A DNA stretch of 64,000 nucleotides from Anaeromyxobacter dehalogenans 2CP-1 (lineage in GTDB: Bacteria > Myxococcota > Myxococcia > Myxococcales > Anaeromyxobacteraceae). Below, one piece after another: positions 8,482 through 16,987 of this stretch. The stretch is taken from NCBI RefSeq assembly GCF_000022145.1, contig NC_011891.1:1934001-1998000 (forward strand), read 5' to 3'. A program made the translations under genes and the position numbers. Numbering within the stretch: the stretch's first letter is position 1; the number at the start of each line of letters is the position of its first letter. The notes below the pieces were generated by a model. It did no database searches. It had not been told where the DNA came from and saw only the letters and a program-made list of their open reading frames with translations.

Positions 8482-9602
8482 GCGGCGCAGGTCCGGAACC
8501 CGGCCCAGGGATCGCGGCGATCGGGCGTGTAGAAGTTGCGGAAGGTGGGCCGCAGCAGGCGCGGCGGCGTGGCGAAGCTCCCGCCGCGGAGCACCCGGTG
8601 CGTGCCGAACCAGGGCTGCGAGTACTCCCGGTACGGATCGGCGACGAAGCCGGGGTAGGGGAGGAACTCGCTCGCGGTCCACTCCCACACCCGTTGCACG
8701 GCGCCGAGCGGGGCGCTCTCCGCGGCAGCGGCCGCCTCCCACTCCGCCTCGCTCGGCAGCCGCCGCCCGGCCCACCGGCAGAACGCGTCCGCCTCGTGGG
8801 CGCAGACGTGCGCGACCGGCCGGTCCGCCTGCAGCGGCACGCGCCGATCGAACTCCCGCCGCGTCCACCCGCCCGCCCCGGGCTCCCAGTACGCCGGGTG
8901 CTCGGCGCCTTGCGCCTCGCGCCAGCGCCAGCCGGCGGCGCTCCACAGCGCGCTCCGGCGGTAGCCGCCGTCGTCCACGAACTCGGCGAACCGGGCCTCG
9001 GTCACCGGGGCGCGGGCGATCCGGAACGGCCGGAGCTCCACCGGGTGCGCCCACTTCTCGTTGTCGAACACGAAGCCGTCCCCGGGCGCCGCGCCGAGCC
9101 GGAACGTCCCGCCCGGCAGCGCCGCGTCGCCCTCGGGCCCGGCGCCGGCCGCGGCGGCCGGGAGCCCGGGCGGCGCCGGCCAGCCCAGCGTCTGGCGCGA
9201 GAACGCCATCGCCTCCCAGTGCATGTCCTCGTGGAAGACCGAGAGGCGCACGAAGTAGGGATCGGCCTCGCCGCGCTCGAGCAGCGCGAGCACGCCCGCC
9301 TCGACCTCGCGCAGGTACCCGATCGTCTCCTCCAGCGACGGGAGCGGCAGGTCCCAGCGCACGTCGTGCGGGATCGCGGTGGAGTCGTACAGCGCGTCGG
9401 CGCCGGCCCGGAGCGGCGGCCGGCCCGTGGCGTGGCGCAGCACCCAGCGCTCCTGGAACCAGGCCACGTGCCCGAGCTCCCAGAGCGGCGGGTTGACGAT
9501 CGCGAGCCGCGGGCCGAGCAGGCCGTCCGCCGGCAGCGACGCCGCGAGCCCGAGCGTCTGCGCCCGCGCGTCCCGCACCCAGGCCGAGAGGATCCGGTCC
9601 AT
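8478..9602 (-). CDS. senA: Selenoneine synthase SenA (EgtB/OvoA-like)
   Basis: A 374-residue non-heme iron enzyme with an N-terminal DinB-like helical domain and a C-terminal formylglycine-enzyme/sulfatase-modifying fold, as in ergothioneine synthase EgtB. Predicted iron ligands are His45 (ELGHVAWFQE) and the pair His124/His128 (FHEDMHWEAM), aligning with the three-His site of EgtB. The FGE fold ends with RVLRGGSFATPPRLLRPTFR and WAGFRTC. The DALYDSTAIPHDVRWDLPLP segment is characteristic of the SenA subgroup rather than classical EgtB. SenA joins a selenosugar to hercynine and yields selenoneine. It is followed by overlapping senB. Classical ergothioneine synthase remains an alternative if senB were not adjacent. 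Confidence 0.85.
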   Translation of the reverse strand: MDRILSAWVRDARAQTLGLAASLPADGLLGPRLAIVNPPLWELGHVAWFQERWVLRHATGRPPLRAGADALYDSTAIPHDVRWDLPLPSLEETIGYLREVEAGVLALLERGEADPYFVRLSVFHEDMHWEAMAFSRQTLGWPAPPGLPAAAAGAGPEGDAALPGGTFRLGAAPGDGFVFDNEKWAHPVELRPFRIARAPVTEARFAEFVDDGGYRRSALWSAAGWRWREAQGAEHPAYWEPGAGGWTRREFDRRVPLQADRPVAHVCAHEADAFCRWAGRRLPSEAEWEAAAAAESAPLGAVQRVWEWTASEFLPYPGFVADPYREYSQPWFGTHRVLRGGSFATPPRLLRPTFRNFYTPDRRDPWAGFRTCAA

Positions 9603-9736
9603 CCGCCTCTATGTAGCGGAAGGTCCCGGCCCGGGCGAGGCGTCTTCTCGGGCGCGCGACACCTGGGAGCGGCCTGGCGCGGGCGCCCCGGCGGCGGCAG
9701 ATCCGCGGGACGCCCACGCGGGCGCGGAGGTGGCGC

Positions 9737-11116
9737 ATGGCAACGGATCTCGACGTGCTGGTCCTCGGCTCCGGCCAGGCCGGCGTGCCGCTCGCGGCGC
9801 GGCTCGCCGCCGCGGGGCGGCGGGTGGCGCTGGTCGAGCGCGGCGACCTGGGTGGCACCTGCGTGAACGCCGGCTGCACGCCGACGAAGACGCTCATCGC
9901 GAGCGCGCGCGCCGCGCACGTGGCGAGGACCGCCGGGCGGCTCGGGATCCGCGCCGGCGAGGTGCAGGTGGACCTCGGGGCGGCGATGGACCGCAAGGAC
10001 GCGGTGGTGGCGCGCTGGCGCGAGGGCGTGCGCCAGCGGCTGGAGGCCGCCGCGCCGCGGCTGCGGCTGGTGCACGGCCCCGCGCGCTTCGTGGCCCCGC
10101 GCGAGGTGGAGGTCGCGGGCGAGCGGCTCGCGGCGCCGGTGGTGATCGTGAACGTGGGCGCGCGGCCGGCGGTGGCGCCCGTCCCCGGGCTGGACCGGGT
10201 CCCGTTCCTCACCAGCACGGGCGCGCTCGCGCTGCGGGCGCTCCCCGCGCACCTGGTGGTGCTCGGCGGCGGCTACGTCGGCTGCGAGCTCGCGCAGCTG
10301 TTCCGGCGGTTCGGCGCCGGCGTGACGGTGATCGACCCCTCGCCGCACCTGCTCGCCCGCGAGGACGAGGCGGTGAGCGCCGCGCTGGAGGAGGTGTTCC
10401 GGCGCGAGGGCATCCGGCTCGCGCTGGGCGCGGCGGCCGAGGCGGTCGAGGGCGGCGCGGGTGCGGTGCGGGTGCGGCTCGCGGGCGGCGCGGTGGAGGA
10501 GGGCTCGCACCTGCTCGTCGCCACCGGACGCCGCCCGAACACCGACGACCTCGGCTGCGACGCGGCCGGCGTGGCGCTGGATCGCCGCGGGTTCGTGGAG
10601 GTGGACGCGCGCTACTGCACCAGCGCCGAGGGCGTGTACGCGGTGGGCGACGCGGCCGGCGGCCCGCAGTTCACCCACAGCGCCTGGGACGACCACCGCA
10701 TCCTGTTCGACCTCCTGCTCGGCCGCGGCCGGCGGACGCGCGACGACCGGCTGGTGCCGCACGTGGTGTTCACCGATCCGCAGGTCGGGGTGGTCGGGCT
10801 GACCGAGCGGGAGGCGCGGGCGCGCGGCGTCCCGTTCGAGCTCGCCACGCTGCCGTACTCGGCGGTGGCGCGCGCCGTCGAGGTGGACGAGCCGGACGGG
10901 GTCGTGCGCGTGCTGGTGGACCCGCGCGACGAGCGGATCCTGGGCGCGGCGGTGGTGGGGGCGGAGGGAGGGGAGCTCGTGCACGTCCTCGCCGCGCTGA
11001 TGCAGGCGGGCGCGAGCGCGCGGGCGCTCGTGGACATGGAGATGGCCCACCCGACGTTCTGCGAGGGGCTCCAGTCCGCGGTGATGACGCTCGAGCGCTT
11101 CGCGCTGCGGCCCTGA
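9737..11116 (+). CDS. FAD-dependent pyridine nucleotide-disulfide oxidoreductase
   Basis: A 459-residue flavoprotein of the glutathione reductase/dihydrolipoamide dehydrogenase/mercuric reductase class. It has an FAD-binding GSGQAGVPLA motif (about residues 11-20), redox-active Cys42 and Cys47 in GGTCVNAGCTPTKT, an NAD(P)-binding GGGYVGCELAQ, the second FAD motif GVYAVGDAAGG, and a C-terminal HPTFCEGL with the His-Glu dyad. It lacks the C-terminal vicinal cysteines and the N-terminal metal-binding domain of MerA, so a mercuric reductase call is not justified. It is divergent from senA across 134 bp; a role in thiol/selenol redox is possible but unproven. Confidence 0.88.
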   Translation: MATDLDVLVLGSGQAGVPLAARLAAAGRRVALVERGDLGGTCVNAGCTPTKTLIASARAAHVARTAGRLGIRAGEVQVDLGAAMDRKDAVVARWREGVRQRLEAAAPRLRLVHGPARFVAPREVEVAGERLAAPVVIVNVGARPAVAPVPGLDRVPFLTSTGALALRALPAHLVVLGGGYVGCELAQLFRRFGAGVTVIDPSPHLLAREDEAVSAALEEVFRREGIRLALGAAAEAVEGGAGAVRVRLAGGAVEEGSHLLVATGRRPNTDDLGCDAAGVALDRRGFVEVDARYCTSAEGVYAVGDAAGGPQFTHSAWDDHRILFDLLLGRGRRTRDDRLVPHVVFTDPQVGVVGLTEREARARGVPFELATLPYSAVARAVEVDEPDGVVRVLVDPRDERILGAAVVGAEGGELVHVLAALMQAGASARALVDMEMAHPTFCEGLQSAVMTLERFALRP

Positions 11117-11223
11117 TCGGAGCCCCTCGGGCGCGGCCGTTTCGCCCCGCGCAACGATCCGGTGCGCCCCCGGACATTGCGCCGGACCGGGCCGGCCGGC
11201 ACATCCCGGGGCAGGAGATCGCC

Positions 11224-12084
11224 ATGACCGAACGCGGACTCGAGACCGTCGTCACCCCCATCGCCGCCAGCGACGGCGCCGGCGTGCGGCTGAAGCGCAG
11301 CATCGCCACCCGGACGCTCGACCACCTGGATCCGTTCTTCCTGTTCGACCACTTCGGCTCGGAGAACGCGAACGACTACATCGCGGGCTTCCCCATGCAC
11401 CCGCACCGCGGCATCGAGACCATCACCTACATGCTCGACGGCAGCGTCGCGCACCGCGACAGCATCGGGAACTCGGGCGTGATCGGCGCCGGCGACGTGC
11501 AGTGGATGACCGCCGGCAGCGGCATCCTGCACGAGGAGATGCCGAAGGTCGGGCCGCGCCGGCTCGACGGCTTCCAGATCTGGGTGAACCTGCCGGCGAA
11601 GCTGAAGATGACGCGCCCGCGCTACCAGGACGTGCCGGCGGCGCGCATCCCCGAGGTGGCCCGGGCCGGCGGCGCGCGCGTGCGGGTGGTCGCCGGGGAG
11701 GTGGACGGGGTGGCCGGCGCGGTGAAGGACATCTTCGCCGGCCCGACCTACCTCGACGTCGCGCTGCCCGCGGGCGAGACCTTCGAGCAGCCGGTGCCGC
11801 GCGGCCACACCGCGCTGCTGTACGTGTTCGAGGGCGAGGTGACCGTGGGCGGCGCGCAGGCCGGCCGCGCCGCGCAGGCGGTGGGCGCACCGCGGCTCGC
11901 CGTCCTCCGGGACGGCGAGGTGGTCCGCGTGCACGCCGGCGCGGCGCCGGCGCGCTTCCTGCTGCTCTCGGCGCAGCCGCTGAACGAGCCGTACGCGCGC
12001 TACGGGCCGTTCGTGATGAACACCGAGGAGGAGATCGAGCAGGCCCTCCACGAGCTGCGCAGCGGGACGTTCATCCAGCGCTGA
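11224..12084 (+). CDS. Pirin family protein
   Basis: A 286-residue bicupin of the pirin family. The metal site is intact: His59 and His61 (FPMHPHRGIET), His103 and Glu105 (GILHEEMP), matching the iron ligands of human pirin and E. coli YhhW. The C-terminal half holds the pirin_C cupin (HTALLYVFEGEV) and a closing GPFVMNTEEEIEQA. The start at 11224 follows CAGGAG seven bases upstream. YhhW-type pirins oxidise quercetin-like compounds in vitro; the physiological substrate here is unknown. It lies 107 bp after the flavoprotein gene and may be co-transcribed with it. Confidence 0.9.
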   Translation: MTERGLETVVTPIAASDGAGVRLKRSIATRTLDHLDPFFLFDHFGSENANDYIAGFPMHPHRGIETITYMLDGSVAHRDSIGNSGVIGAGDVQWMTAGSGILHEEMPKVGPRRLDGFQIWVNLPAKLKMTRPRYQDVPAARIPEVARAGGARVRVVAGEVDGVAGAVKDIFAGPTYLDVALPAGETFEQPVPRGHTALLYVFEGEVTVGGAQAGRAAQAVGAPRLAVLRDGEVVRVHAGAAPARFLLLSAQPLNEPYARYGPFVMNTEEEIEQALHELRSGTFIQR

Positions 12085-12443
12085 GAGAGCGTGAACCCAT
12101 CCCCTCCCGTCGCCGCGGCGGCCGATCCGCGGCGCATCGCGTCGTTGCTCCTCCCTCACATGCCGACGGGCATGCTCGGTCGTCGCGCCTCGCGCTGCTC
12201 GCGGCTCGACCGCCTGGCTCGGTCCCGGGATGGATTCACGCGCTCCGAGCGCCGGGCCCGGGCGCGGTGGTCGGGTGTGCGCGGCGCCGGGTGCGTGTGC
12301 GGCGCGGACGCAGCCGCGGCCCGGGCCGCTGGCGTTTTGCGCACGGTGGACGGCCGGCGTTCGCCTAGCATGCACGGTCCGTGTCGGAGGTGGACCGCCG
12401 GCGCCATGACGGCGCGCGCGGCTCCGCGTTCCCCGGAGGACCC
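12085..12443. other. 359-bp intergenic stretch
   Basis: No credible gene. It contains one clean stem-loop near its 5' end (12159-12174) and otherwise GC-rich sequence. The promoter for the PKD lipoprotein gene presumably lies in the distal half, but no clear -35/-10 pair stands out. Confidence 0.6.
12159..12174. terminator. Stem-loop after pirin gene
   Basis: CATGCC-GACG-GGCATG is a perfect 6-bp stem with a tetraloop, 75 bp after the pirin stop codon. It lacks a T-tract, so intrinsic termination is uncertain. Confidence 0.3.
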
Positions 12444-14351
12444 ATGCACCCCGCCCGCCGCCACGTGCCCGCGGCCATCGCGCTCTGCACCCTCCTCGCC
12501 TGCAGCGGTGGCGGGAGCGATCGGCCCCCGCTGCCCGTCATCCCTGGGAACGCGCCCCCGATCGCGCAGGCAGGCTTCGATCGCGCCGTCGCGAAGGGCG
12601 CGCTCGTCCAGCTCGACGGCTCGGCCAGCCGCGACCCGGAGGGCTTCCCGCTGAGCTACGGGTGGACGTTCGTGTCGCGGCCCGTCGGCAGCGCCGCCAC
12701 GCTCCAGTCCGCCACCTCCCAGCGGGCGTCGTTCGTCGCCGACGTGCCCGGCAGCTACGTGGTGCGCCTCCAGGTGTCCGACGGGCTGAACGCGCCGGTC
12801 TCGGACGACGTGGTCATCACCAGCCAGAACGTGGCGCCGACGGCGGCGGCGGGCGCCGACCGGGAGGGGAGCCGGGGGATCGCGGTCGCGCTCGACGGGC
12901 GCGCCAGCTCGGATCCGGACGGCGACGCGATCACCTACGCGTGGGCGCTGACGGCGCGCCCGCCCGGCAGCACCGCGGCGCTCACCGGGGCCGGGCTCTC
13001 CCAGGCCTCCTTCACGCCGGACGTCTACGGCAGCTACGTGGTCCGCCTCACGGTGAGCGACGGCGTGCTCGCGGCGCAGGACGACGTGACGGTCACCGTC
13101 CGCAACCACGCGCCCGTGGCGGACGCCGGCCCGGATCTCGAGTCCAACGCCGGGGCGACGCTCGCCCTGAGCGCCGCCGCCTCGAGCGATCCGGACCAGG
13201 ACCCGATCACCTGCGCCTGGGCGCTGGTGACGAAGCCGGCGGGCAGCAGCGCGGTCCTGTCGGATCCGGGCGCGTGCGCCCCGTCGGTCACCTACGACGT
13301 CGCGGGCGTGTACGCGTTCTCGCTCGCGGTCCACGACGGCCAGCTCGCCAGCGCCGCGGCGGACCCCGTGCAGGTCACCGTCCACGAGAAGGTGTGGATG
13401 CTCGGCCACGCGGTGGCGGACGCGGAGTACTCGCGGGCGCTCGACCGGATCGTGGCGGTGGGCGGCTCGAGGCTGTACGTCGCCGACCCCGTCGCCGGGA
13501 CGGAGACGTCGGTGGCGCTCCCGAAGGCGGCGCTCGCGGTGAGCGTCTCGCCGGACGGCCGCTACGCCGCGGTCGGCCACGACGCCCTGGTCTCGTACGT
13601 GAGCCTCGACGCGCCGCCGGCGCTGCTCGGCACGTTCACCACCAGCGTGATCCCGTCCGACGTGGTGCTGGCGGGCAACGGCTGGATCTACCTGTTCCCG
13701 ACCACGTGGGACCAGATCCACGGCATCCGGATCTCGACCGGCGTGGACACGCCGAGCACCGGCTGGAGCCCGTTCGACGGCACGAAGGCGAGGCTGCACC
13801 CGGGCGGCGCCGCGCTCTACGGCGCCGACAACTTCGTGTCGCCCGCCGACATCCGGAAGTTCTCGATCGCGAGCGGGGTGGCCTCGTTCCTGTACGACTC
13901 GCCGTACCACGGCGACTACGCCATGTGCGGCGATCTCTGGATCACCGAGGACGGGCTGCGCATCGTGACGGCGTGCGGCAACACGTTCCACTCGAACACG
14001 ACCCAGGGCTCCACCGCCGGCTCGGACATGACCTACGCCGGCGCGCTGGAGGGCACCGGGCAGGTGAAGTGGGCGGACCACTCGGCCGCGGCCGGCCAGA
14101 TCCTGGTGGTGACCGGCCTGCCGTACTGGCCGGCGGATCCCGACGCGGACGCCGAGCTCCGGCTGTTCGGCGACGACTTCCTGGCGCTCCAGGAGACCAT
14201 CCCGCTGACCCGCATCGGCGTGGGCGGCAAGGGCTACGTCTCCCACGGGCGCTTCGCGTTCTTCTCCGCCGACGGGACCCGCCGCATCGCGCTGGTCCAG
14301 GTGGACGCGAGCTCGGGCCTGCTCGCGCCCGACGCGGTGGTCGTCTACTGA
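12444..14351 (+). CDS. PKD-repeat surface lipoprotein
   Basis: A 635-residue exported lipoprotein. The signal peptide ends LCTLLAC with Cys20 followed by SGGG. Three PKD/Ig-like repeats of about 90 residues follow (around residues 36-320), each with the pattern N/H-APxAxAG, LDGxASxDPxG, Y-WxL/F, and GxYxxxLxVxDG. The C-terminal half (about 325-635) has recurring short beta-strand blocks such as SVSPDGRYAAVGHD that look like a beta-propeller. The ATG at 12444 follows GGAGGA closely (3-base gap). Such proteins usually sit on the cell surface and bind glycans or proteins; no enzymatic motif is visible. Confidence 0.85.
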   Translation: MHPARRHVPAAIALCTLLACSGGGSDRPPLPVIPGNAPPIAQAGFDRAVAKGALVQLDGSASRDPEGFPLSYGWTFVSRPVGSAATLQSATSQRASFVADVPGSYVVRLQVSDGLNAPVSDDVVITSQNVAPTAAAGADREGSRGIAVALDGRASSDPDGDAITYAWALTARPPGSTAALTGAGLSQASFTPDVYGSYVVRLTVSDGVLAAQDDVTVTVRNHAPVADAGPDLESNAGATLALSAAASSDPDQDPITCAWALVTKPAGSSAVLSDPGACAPSVTYDVAGVYAFSLAVHDGQLASAAADPVQVTVHEKVWMLGHAVADAEYSRALDRIVAVGGSRLYVADPVAGTETSVALPKAALAVSVSPDGRYAAVGHDALVSYVSLDAPPALLGTFTTSVIPSDVVLAGNGWIYLFPTTWDQIHGIRISTGVDTPSTGWSPFDGTKARLHPGGAALYGADNFVSPADIRKFSIASGVASFLYDSPYHGDYAMCGDLWITEDGLRIVTACGNTFHSNTTQGSTAGSDMTYAGALEGTGQVKWADHSAAAGQILVVTGLPYWPADPDADAELRLFGDDFLALQETIPLTRIGVGGKGYVSHGRFAFFSADGTRRIALVQVDASSGLLAPDAVVVY

Positions 14352-14489
14352 CGGTCGCCCCGGGCTTCGGGAGGCGCGAGAACGCCCACCCCCGGCGCGC
14401 GGATGCGCGCGCCGGGCGCTTGCCCTCGCGCGCGGCGCCGACTATTCGTGCGGCTCGCGCCGGACGTGGGCGGCGCCAAGGAGACCCGG

Positions 14490-15422
14490 GTGACCCGCCG
14501 AGGCTGGATCCTGTTCGTCGCGCTGGGCGTGCTGTGGGGCATCCCGTACCTGCTCATCAAGGTCGCGGTGCGCGACCTCTCGCCCGCCAGCCTCGTGTTC
14601 CTCCGGACCGCCGCCGGGGCGGTGCTGCTGCTCCCGTTCGTGCTCGTCCGCGGGAACCTGCGGCCGGTGCTGGCGCGCTGGCGCCCCATCGCCCTGTTCA
14701 CGTTCGGCGAGATGGCGGTCCCGTGGCTGCTGCTCGCCGACGCCGAGCGCCACGTGACGAGCTCGCTCGCGGGGCTCGTCATCGCGGCCACGCCGCTGGT
14801 CGGCGCGGTCGCCTCGCGCCTGAGCGCGGGCCACGAGCCGCTCGGCGCGCGCCGCATGTCGGGCCTCGCCGTCGGCCTCGCGGGCGTGGTGGCGCTGCTC
14901 GGGCTCGACCTCGGCCGCGGCGACGCGCGGGCGGTGGCGGAGCTCGCGGTGGTCGTGGTCGGGTACGCGCTCGCGCCGCGGATCGTGGCGCGCCGCCTCT
15001 CGGATCTCCCCGCGCTCGACGTGGTGGCGGTGTCGCTCGCGATGTGCGCGCTCGCGTACGCGCCGTTCGGGATCGCGCAGCTGCCCGGCGCCTGGCCGCC
15101 CGCCGAGGCGGTCGGCGCGGTGGCGGGGCTCGGCGTGCTCTGCACCGCGCTCGCGTTCACGCTGTTCTTCCAGCTCATCGCCGAGGTGGGCCCGGTCCGC
15201 GCCACGGTGGTGGCGTACGTGAACCCGGCGGTGGCGGTGGCGGCGGGCGTGACGCTCCTCGGCGAGCCGTTCACCGTCGGCACCGCGGTGGGGTTCGCGC
15301 TGATCCTGGGCGGCTCCTGGCTGGCGACCTCCGGCGCCGCGCGCCGCGCGGCGTCCCCGATTCCGGCCCGGGGCTCCGCGCCGGGCGCGGTCGCGCCGGC
15401 CGCCGCCGAGCGGGCGGGGTGA
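14490..15422 (+). CDS. EamA/DMT-family transporter
   Basis: A 310-residue, about 10-TM protein with two EamA repeats. The first helix ILFVALGVLWGIPYLLIKVA and the GLAVGLAGVVALLGLDL segment are typical of the drug/metabolite transporter superfamily (10 TMS exporters such as RhaT/YdcZ relatives). The start is GTG at 14490, set by AAGGAG six bases upstream and by the position of TM1; an in-frame ATG at 14403 would add a non-hydrophobic leader. The gene is followed after 12 bp by a LysR gene on the same strand, probably one transcript. The exported metabolite is unknown. Confidence 0.9.
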   Translation: MTRRGWILFVALGVLWGIPYLLIKVAVRDLSPASLVFLRTAAGAVLLLPFVLVRGNLRPVLARWRPIALFTFGEMAVPWLLLADAERHVTSSLAGLVIAATPLVGAVASRLSAGHEPLGARRMSGLAVGLAGVVALLGLDLGRGDARAVAELAVVVVGYALAPRIVARRLSDLPALDVVAVSLAMCALAYAPFGIAQLPGAWPPAEAVGAVAGLGVLCTALAFTLFFQLIAEVGPVRATVVAYVNPAVAVAAGVTLLGEPFTVGTAVGFALILGGSWLATSGAARRAASPIPARGSAPGAVAPAAAERAG

Positions 15423-15434
15423 CGCCCTCGCGCC

Positions 15435-16442
15435 ATGATCGCGGCTGACGCGAGCCTGGACGACCTCCGGCTGCTCGTGGAGGTGGTGGCGACCGGCGGC
15501 CTCACGGCGGCGGCGGCGCGCCTCGGCCTGCGCAAGTCCACCGTGAGCCGCCGGCTCGCCGCGCTCGAGGAGCGCCTCGGCGTCCGGCTCCTGGAGCGGA
15601 ACGCGCGCCGGCTGCGGCTCACCGAGGCGGGCCGCGCGTACCACGCCCGCGCCGCGCGGCTCGTGGCCGAGGCCCGCGCGCTCGACCGGGAGACCGCCGA
15701 GGCCCGCGGCGCGCCGCAGGGCACGCTGCGGATCGCGACGCCGGCCCTGCTCGGCGAGCTGCTCGCGCCCGCGGTGGCCGAGCTGCTGCTCCGCCACCCG
15801 CGCCTGGGGGTCGAGCTCGCGCTCGCGCCGCCGCACGTGGACCTGCTCGCGGAGGAGCACGACCTGGCGCTGCGCACCGGCCCGCTCGCCGACTCCTCCC
15901 TGGTGGCGCGCCGCCTCGGGACCCTGCGCACCGGCTGCTACGCGAGCCCCGCCTACCTGGCTCGCCGCGGCACGCCGGCCACGCCGGACGCGCTGCGCGA
16001 CGAGGCGGAGGCGCACGATTGCATCCTGCTCGCCGAGGCCGGCACCGACGAGATCTGGTTCTTCGGCGCGGGCGCCACGGCGCGGACGGTGCGCCCCGCC
16101 GGCCGCCTGCGCGTGCCCAGCGTGCACGCCGGGCAGCTCGCCGCCCGCGCCGGGCTCGGCGTGGTGCGCCTGCCGGCGGCGCTCGTCGCGGACGACGTGC
16201 GGTCCGGGCGGCTCGTGGCGGTGCTCGAGGCGGAGACGCCGCCGGGCATGCCGGTCCACGCGGTCTACCCGAGCGGCCGGCACCTCGCGCCCAAGGTGCG
16301 CGCCTTCCTCGAGCTGGTGTCGGGCGGCGCCGCGGCGCTGCCGTGGGATCCGCCGGGGCGCGCGCCGGCCGTGGGGCCGGGGGACGCCGCGGAACGCAGC
16401 GTTCCGGCGCGGCCGGTCGCCCCGGCGCGCCGCCGCGGGTAG
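15435..16442 (+). CDS. LysR-family transcriptional regulator
   Basis: A 335-residue LysR-type regulator. The DNA-binding domain covers residues 8-66 (LDDLRLLVEVVATGGLTAA, recognition helix LGLRKSTVSRRLAALE), and the effector domain follows from about residue 95 (GTLRIATPALLGELL). The C-terminal tail beyond about residue 300 is Pro/Ala/Arg-rich and longer than usual. It directly follows the EamA exporter (12-bp gap), so it is probably co-transcribed and may autoregulate the pair. The HTH closely resembles that of the LysR protein at 890 (both LGLRKSxVSRxxAALE), so they may be paralogues. Confidence 0.92.
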   Translation: MIAADASLDDLRLLVEVVATGGLTAAAARLGLRKSTVSRRLAALEERLGVRLLERNARRLRLTEAGRAYHARAARLVAEARALDRETAEARGAPQGTLRIATPALLGELLAPAVAELLLRHPRLGVELALAPPHVDLLAEEHDLALRTGPLADSSLVARRLGTLRTGCYASPAYLARRGTPATPDALRDEAEAHDCILLAEAGTDEIWFFGAGATARTVRPAGRLRVPSVHAGQLAARAGLGVVRLPAALVADDVRSGRLVAVLEAETPPGMPVHAVYPSGRHLAPKVRAFLELVSGGAAALPWDPPGRAPAVGPGDAAERSVPARPVAPARRRG

Positions 16443-16497
16443 ATCCGGTCCGCGCGGCGGCCGGGCACTCCGCCCGGCGGCGCGGGCGGAGGCGGCC

Positions 16498-16830
16498 ATG
16501 GCGAGCGGCGTGATGGACATCGGGGACGCGGAGTTCGAGCGCGAGGTGCTGAGCGCGGCCGAGCCGGTGCTGGTGGAGTTCACCGCGGCGTGGTGCGCGC
16601 CCTGCAGGGCGCTCGCGCCCACGCTGGAGGCGCTCGCGAGCGGCTACCGCGGCCGCGTGAAGGTCGCGGCGCTCGACGTGGAGCGGCACCCGGCCACCGC
16701 CGAGCGGTACGGGATCCGCGCGATGCCCACGCTGCTCTTCTTCAAGGGCGGCGCGGTGGCCCGGCAGCTCGTCGGCGCGGTGCCGCGCGCGCGCCTCGAG
16801 GACGTGGTGCGCGAGCTGCTGCCGCGGTAG
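16498..16830 (+). CDS. Thioredoxin
   Basis: A 110-residue thioredoxin of standard length without signal peptide, hence cytosolic. The active site is Cys33-Ala-Pro-Cys36 in TAAWCAPCRALAP, a WCAPC variant of the usual WCGPC. The cis-proline loop IRAMPTLLFFKGG (Pro77) is intact. Start ATG is preceded by GGAGG. It reduces protein disulfides using thioredoxin reductase; the flavoprotein at 9737 is not of the thioredoxin reductase class, so the reductase lies elsewhere. The Gly-to-Ala change in the active site is seen in several bacterial paralogues and may shift redox potential. Confidence 0.93.
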   Translation: MASGVMDIGDAEFEREVLSAAEPVLVEFTAAWCAPCRALAPTLEALASGYRGRVKVAALDVERHPATAERYGIRAMPTLLFFKGGAVARQLVGAVPRARLEDVVRELLPR

Positions 16831-16987
16831 GCGGGCGCACGGCCGGGTGGGAGCCCGAACCACCTCCCGCGCCGGGCGCGGGCCTGCGCGCGCCGGCGCA
16901 GGTCGGCGCTTCCGACGCCGGCGCCCGGAGGGTACTCTCGCTGCTCGACCGGGGGCGCGTGGCCCCCGGCGCCCCCGGAGCGCGAGC

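Noticed and set aside
9737-11116. Mercuric reductase MerA
   Set aside because: No N-terminal metal-binding domain and no C-terminal vicinal Cys pair; only the shared disulfide oxidoreductase core is present.
9379-11223. Long upstream extension of the pirin gene
   Set aside because: It overlaps the flavoprotein gene in another frame and is Arg/Gly-rich; the pirin family starts at 11224.
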